Below, piece by piece: positions 38,283 to 40,540 of a DNA stretch of 40,540 bases. A program made the position numbers and the translations under genes. Numbering within the stretch: the first letter of the stretch is position 1; each line of letters begins with the position of its first letter. The DNA lies in NCBI GenBank assembly GCA_029557965.1, contig JAKQIM010000021.1:1-40540 (forward strand), given 5' to 3'. The stretch is from Chloroflexota bacterium (GTDB lineage: Bacteria; Chloroflexota; Anaerolineae; Anaerolineales; UBA4823). The notes under the pieces were generated by a model, which was given only the letters and a program-made list of their open reading frames with translations, made no database searches and was not told where the DNA came from.

Positions 38283-39036
38283 AATCCTTGGTGATTTGCT
38301 GGGCCTGATCTTTGCCCTGTTTTGCCTGGGCATGATGATCATTTTTCTAGCCAGCGGGCGCAAACGCCCAATCCAAAGCATACGCGAGATCCCGGCCTTT
38401 AACCGCTTCCGGCATGAGGTTGGTCTGGCGGTTGAATCGGGTAAGCGCTTGCACATCTCACTTGGCCGCGGCCGCCTGGATGACCAACCCGGCGGAGCTG
38501 CCCTGGCAGGCATTACAATGATGGAACGCTGCGCCCGCGCCGCCTCCATCAGCGACCGCCCACCAGTGGTCAGCTCTGGCGACGGTGTGGTCAGCATCCT
38601 CAGCCAGGATACCCTGCGCGCCACGTATCACAACATCGGCGCAGACCGGCGTTACGACCCCACCAGCGGGCGGTTGGCTGGCGCTACCCCGCTCTCATAC
38701 ACTGCCGGCGCCATGTCCATCATCCACGACGAAGCTGTATCCACCAATGTAATGGCCGGGCATTTCGGCGGCGAAGTGGGCCTGCTGACCGAAGCCGGAG
38801 ACCGCTCTGGCAGCCTGACGGTTGCCGGCAGCGACAGCCTGCCAGCCCAGGCGGTGTTATACGCCGGGACTGAAGAGCCCCTGATCGGCGAAGAGCTGTA
38901 TGCCGGGGGCGCTTACCTGGGCGCAGGGCCTTTGCACTTTGCCAGCTTGCGCATGCAAGACGTGCTGCGCTGGCTGCTGGCAGCGGTCATTGTTGGGGGC
39001 GCTTTGCTGCGCTTATTGGGAGTTCTTCCTAAATGA
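38266..39036 (+). CDS. DUF6754-type membrane protein
   Basis: About 256 aa. The start is uncertain: TTG 38266 has GGGAG at 38251-38255, and GTG 38275 is an alternative; earlier in-frame ATGs lie deep in the previous gene. One helix near the N-terminus (LGLIFALFCLGMMIIFLAS) and one near the C-terminus (WLLAAVIVGGALLRLLGVL) flank a soluble core: FNRFRHEVGLAVESGKRLHISLGRG, SISDRPPVVSSGDGVVSILSQDTLR, TNVMAGHFGGEVGLLTEAGDRSG, and EEPLIGEELYAGGAYLGAGPLH. This matches the DUF6754 family, known mainly from Chloroflexota and without known function. The stop overlaps the next ATG (ATGA). Confidence 0.75.
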   Translation: MNLVLEILGDLLGLIFALFCLGMMIIFLASGRKRPIQSIREIPAFNRFRHEVGLAVESGKRLHISLGRGRLDDQPGGAALAGITMMERCARAASISDRPPVVSSGDGVVSILSQDTLRATYHNIGADRRYDPTSGRLAGATPLSYTAGAMSIIHDEAVSTNVMAGHFGGEVGLLTEAGDRSGSLTVAGSDSLPAQAVLYAGTEEPLIGEELYAGGAYLGAGPLHFASLRMQDVLRWLLAAVIVGGALLRLLGVLPK

Positions 39037-39674
39037 AGACGATCCTTTCTGCGGCCAACGCCGTGATTGCCATTGCTTCTGGGCTGCTGGTGCTGCTGGG
39101 GTATTTTTTACCCAACATCTTCGGCGGCCTGCGCGACCAGATGCTGCTGTGGGCCATCTTCCTGGCAGCCTTTGCATTGCTGGTAGGGGTCCTTAACCTG
39201 GCCGGGACGCATCTCAAGAAGGTCACCACCCGCCAACGCGGTGCTGGTTACAGCATTGTCTTATTGATCTCCATGCTGCTCACCCTGGCCCTGGTTGGCA
39301 TTGACCTGGCGGGCGGCGAGAATGGCCCAGCCGGTTTTTGGTCGCTGTGGCTGTTTAAAAACATCCAAATGCCCATTGAGATCAGCCTGATCGCTGTTTT
39401 GGCAATTGTGCTGGTCATTATGGCGGCCCGGCTGCTTGGGCGCCGCCCTAACACATTCTCCATCATCTTCTTGCTGACCGTGGTGATCGTTTTGCTCGGC
39501 TCAGTGCCGCTCTATCACTTTGGCAGCTCTGCACCGCTGACCACCTTGCGCGGCCTGGCAGTCAACCTGCTGGCTGTAGGCGGGATGCGCGGCCTGCTGT
39601 TGGGCGTAGCACTCGGCACCATTGCCACCGGTCTGCGTGTTCTGATGGGCGCCGATCGCCCTTATGGGGGCTAA
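39033..39674 (+). CDS. Polytopic membrane protein of unknown function
   Basis: 213 aa from ATG 39033, overlapping the DUF6754 stop. About six helices (residues near 5-27, 36-57, 72-93, 114-135, 142-162 and 183-205) separated by short loops; TRQRGAGYS and RLLGRRPNTFS are positive loops likely on the cytoplasmic side. No catalytic motif is seen. Tight coupling with the DUF6754 protein and the zinc-ribbon repeat protein 3 nt downstream suggests one membrane complex. The function is unknown. Confidence 0.7.
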   Translation: MKTILSAANAVIAIASGLLVLLGYFLPNIFGGLRDQMLLWAIFLAAFALLVGVLNLAGTHLKKVTTRQRGAGYSIVLLISMLLTLALVGIDLAGGENGPAGFWSLWLFKNIQMPIEISLIAVLAIVLVIMAARLLGRRPNTFSIIFLLTVVIVLLGSVPLYHFGSSAPLTTLRGLAVNLLAVGGMRGLLLGVALGTIATGLRVLMGADRPYGG

Positions 39675-39677
39675 AAC

Positions 39678-40540
39678 ATGGCTGACTTGATCTGTCCCGC
39701 ATGTGGTAAGCCCAATCCTGATGGCAGCTCGGTCTGCCAGTTCTGTGAGAAGCCGTTGGGCGCAGAAGAGATCTCTGGCTTTGGCCCGGCAGGCGAATCG
39801 ATGGAAGACCTGTTCGGCGACGAGAAAGGTTTACCCGATTGGGTGACCCAGCTAGAAGAGGAAAGCGGCATCACGGTTGGCTCAGCCGCCGCTTCATCTA
39901 TTCCCACACCCGCGCAAGGCGAGGCCGAGCCTGCCGACCTACCAGACTGGTTGAGCAGCCTGGCCCCCTCACAAGACGAATCCCCTGCCAGGAAGCCCGC
40001 CCAGGCATCTGCCGACCTGCCTGACTGGCTCAACAGCCTGGGTGCGGCTCCCGCCGAAGAAGCCCCCGCTGCCCCAACTGAAGAACCTGCCCTCCCGGCA
40101 GAAGACCTGCCCGATTGGTTGGGTGGTATGGTCGGAGAACCTTCATCCATCGGGGAGACTCCTGCTGTAGAAGCCCTCGCGGGTGGAGAAGTTCCCGCCG
40201 CCCCGGCTGAAGAGCCCGCCCTCCCAGTTGAAGATCTGCCCGATTGGCTGGGCGGCCTGGGTGCCGCCACTACTGAAGAGGCCCTTGCCGCCCCGGCCGA
40301 AGAACCTGCTTTACCCGCAAAAGACCTGCCCGATTGGTTGGGTGGTATGGTCGGAGAACCTTCCTCCGTTGGGGAGACTCCTGCCGCTCCAACTGAAGAG
40401 CCCACCCTCCCGGCAGAAGACCTGCCCGATTGGCTGGGTGGCCTGGGTGCCGCCCCTGCCCAAGAGGTCCTTGCCGCCCCGGCTGAAGAGCCCGCCCGCC
40501 CGGCAGAAGACCTGCCCGATTGGCTGGGCGGCCTGGGTGC
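39678..40540 (+). CDS. Zinc-ribbon protein with LPDWL repeats (N-terminal part, runs off the window)
   Basis: 287 complete codons are visible. Residues 1-28 form a zinc ribbon with Cys6, Cys9, Cys20 and Cys23 (CPACG and CQFCE). After a short acidic linker, the motif LPDW(L/V) occurs eight times, separated by Ala/Pro/Glu-rich spacers of about 25-40 residues such as GAAPAEEAPAAPTEEPALPA. The chain is strongly acidic and probably disordered, with each LPDWL acting as a short docking helix. It is the fourth gene of the cluster, 3 nt after the membrane gene. Function unknown; a scaffold for the membrane complex is an inference. Confidence 0.8.
   Translation, partial: MADLICPACGKPNPDGSSVCQFCEKPLGAEEISGFGPAGESMEDLFGDEKGLPDWVTQLEEESGITVGSAAASSIPTPAQGEAEPADLPDWLSSLAPSQDESPARKPAQASADLPDWLNSLGAAPAEEAPAAPTEEPALPAEDLPDWLGGMVGEPSSIGETPAVEALAGGEVPAAPAEEPALPVEDLPDWLGGLGAATTEEALAAPAEEPALPAKDLPDWLGGMVGEPSSVGETPAAPTEEPTLPAEDLPDWLGGLGAAPAQEVLAAPAEEPARPAEDLPDWLGGLG
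39833..40540 (+). repeat. Tandem coding repeats around LPDWL
   Basis: Eight copies of the DLPDW-type codon block begin near 39834, 39937, 40014, 40104, 40231, 40323, 40419 and 40509. Two longer stretches, from about 40104 and from about 40323, are nearly identical for some 60 nt, which suggests recent duplication. Confidence 0.8.

Noticed and set aside
39671..40405. 244-codon minus-strand frame with regular Gly/Ser repeats
   Set aside because: It mirrors the LPDWL repeat gene; the repeats are the antisense of the DLPDWL coding units.
39833..40540. Regularly spaced direct repeats resembling an array such as CRISPR
   Set aside because: Repeats and spacers keep one reading frame, vary at codon positions, and have no cas genes nearby; they are protein repeats.

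Overview
This window looks like chromosomal DNA of a Chloroflexota bacterium, most likely of the Anaerolineae. That is an inference from gene content: GC-rich coding, secreted proteins and lipoproteins with Pro/Thr linkers of the PTPTPT type, a single-chain pyruvate:ferredoxin oxidoreductase beside a dihydroorotate-dehydrogenase-like flavoprotein, a DUF6754-type membrane cluster followed by a zinc-ribbon protein with LPDWL repeats, and very short mRNA leaders. No rRNA, tRNA, CRISPR array, insertion sequence or phage gene is visible. Genes are tightly packed, and many neighbours overlap by ATGA, GTGA or TAATG.

Layout, left part. 1-762 (-) is the start of a secreted repeat protein cut by the window edge. 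1049-5182 (+) is a four-gene overlapping operon: HAD phosphatase, SPL-type radical SAM protein with a C-terminal helix-hairpin-helix, methyltransferase, and a beta-propeller/cytochrome c lipoprotein, closed by a perfect hairpin. 5364-9844 (+) is a PAS histidine kinase overlapping its partner, a receiver-HAD phosphatase-ATPase fusion. A small membrane protein follows. A leftward pair encodes guaB and an MFS transporter.

Middle part. 13235-14080 (+) encodes a LysM protein, faced by a leftward glycosyltransferase and FlK-like thioesterase. 15811-17890 (+) holds an HD-like protein and an UPF0173 metallo-hydrolase, then a hairpin terminator. 18013-21408 (+) holds a sulfite-oxidase-like molybdoenzyme and a probable lipid module (DUF1189-like membrane protein, LpxL-like acyltransferase, CDP-alcohol phosphatidyltransferase). 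Ribonuclease Z lies tail-to-tail with it. 22560-27888 (+) holds the FtsK/SpoIIIE translocase, a DUF1232-like protein and an M1 peptidase fused to a metallophosphoesterase.

Right part. 28075-28830 (+) is a membrane-anchored rhodanese behind a 92-nt hairpin element. 28852-33193 (+) is a transport/acetyltransferase operon: ABC ATPase, two GNATs, ABC-2 permease and a double-GNAT protein. It is preceded by a strong promoter, a 29-codon leader ORF folded into a long hairpin, and two tandem terminators whose inner arms can pair with each other. This is the best candidate here for an undescribed regulatory system. It ends at a perfect bidirectional terminator, opposite the leftward nifJ and DHOD-like pair. 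38016-40540 (+) is the DUF6754/LPDWL membrane cluster, which runs off the window.

Genome-wide pattern: three genes (1049, 15738 leftward, 38016) carry an extended -10 box (TGn plus a TATAAT-like hexamer) ending exactly 6 nt before the ATG, so transcripts should begin at or very near the start codon. Others (13235, 22560) are nearly leaderless. Genes inside operons use Shine-Dalgarno sites or stop/start coupling.
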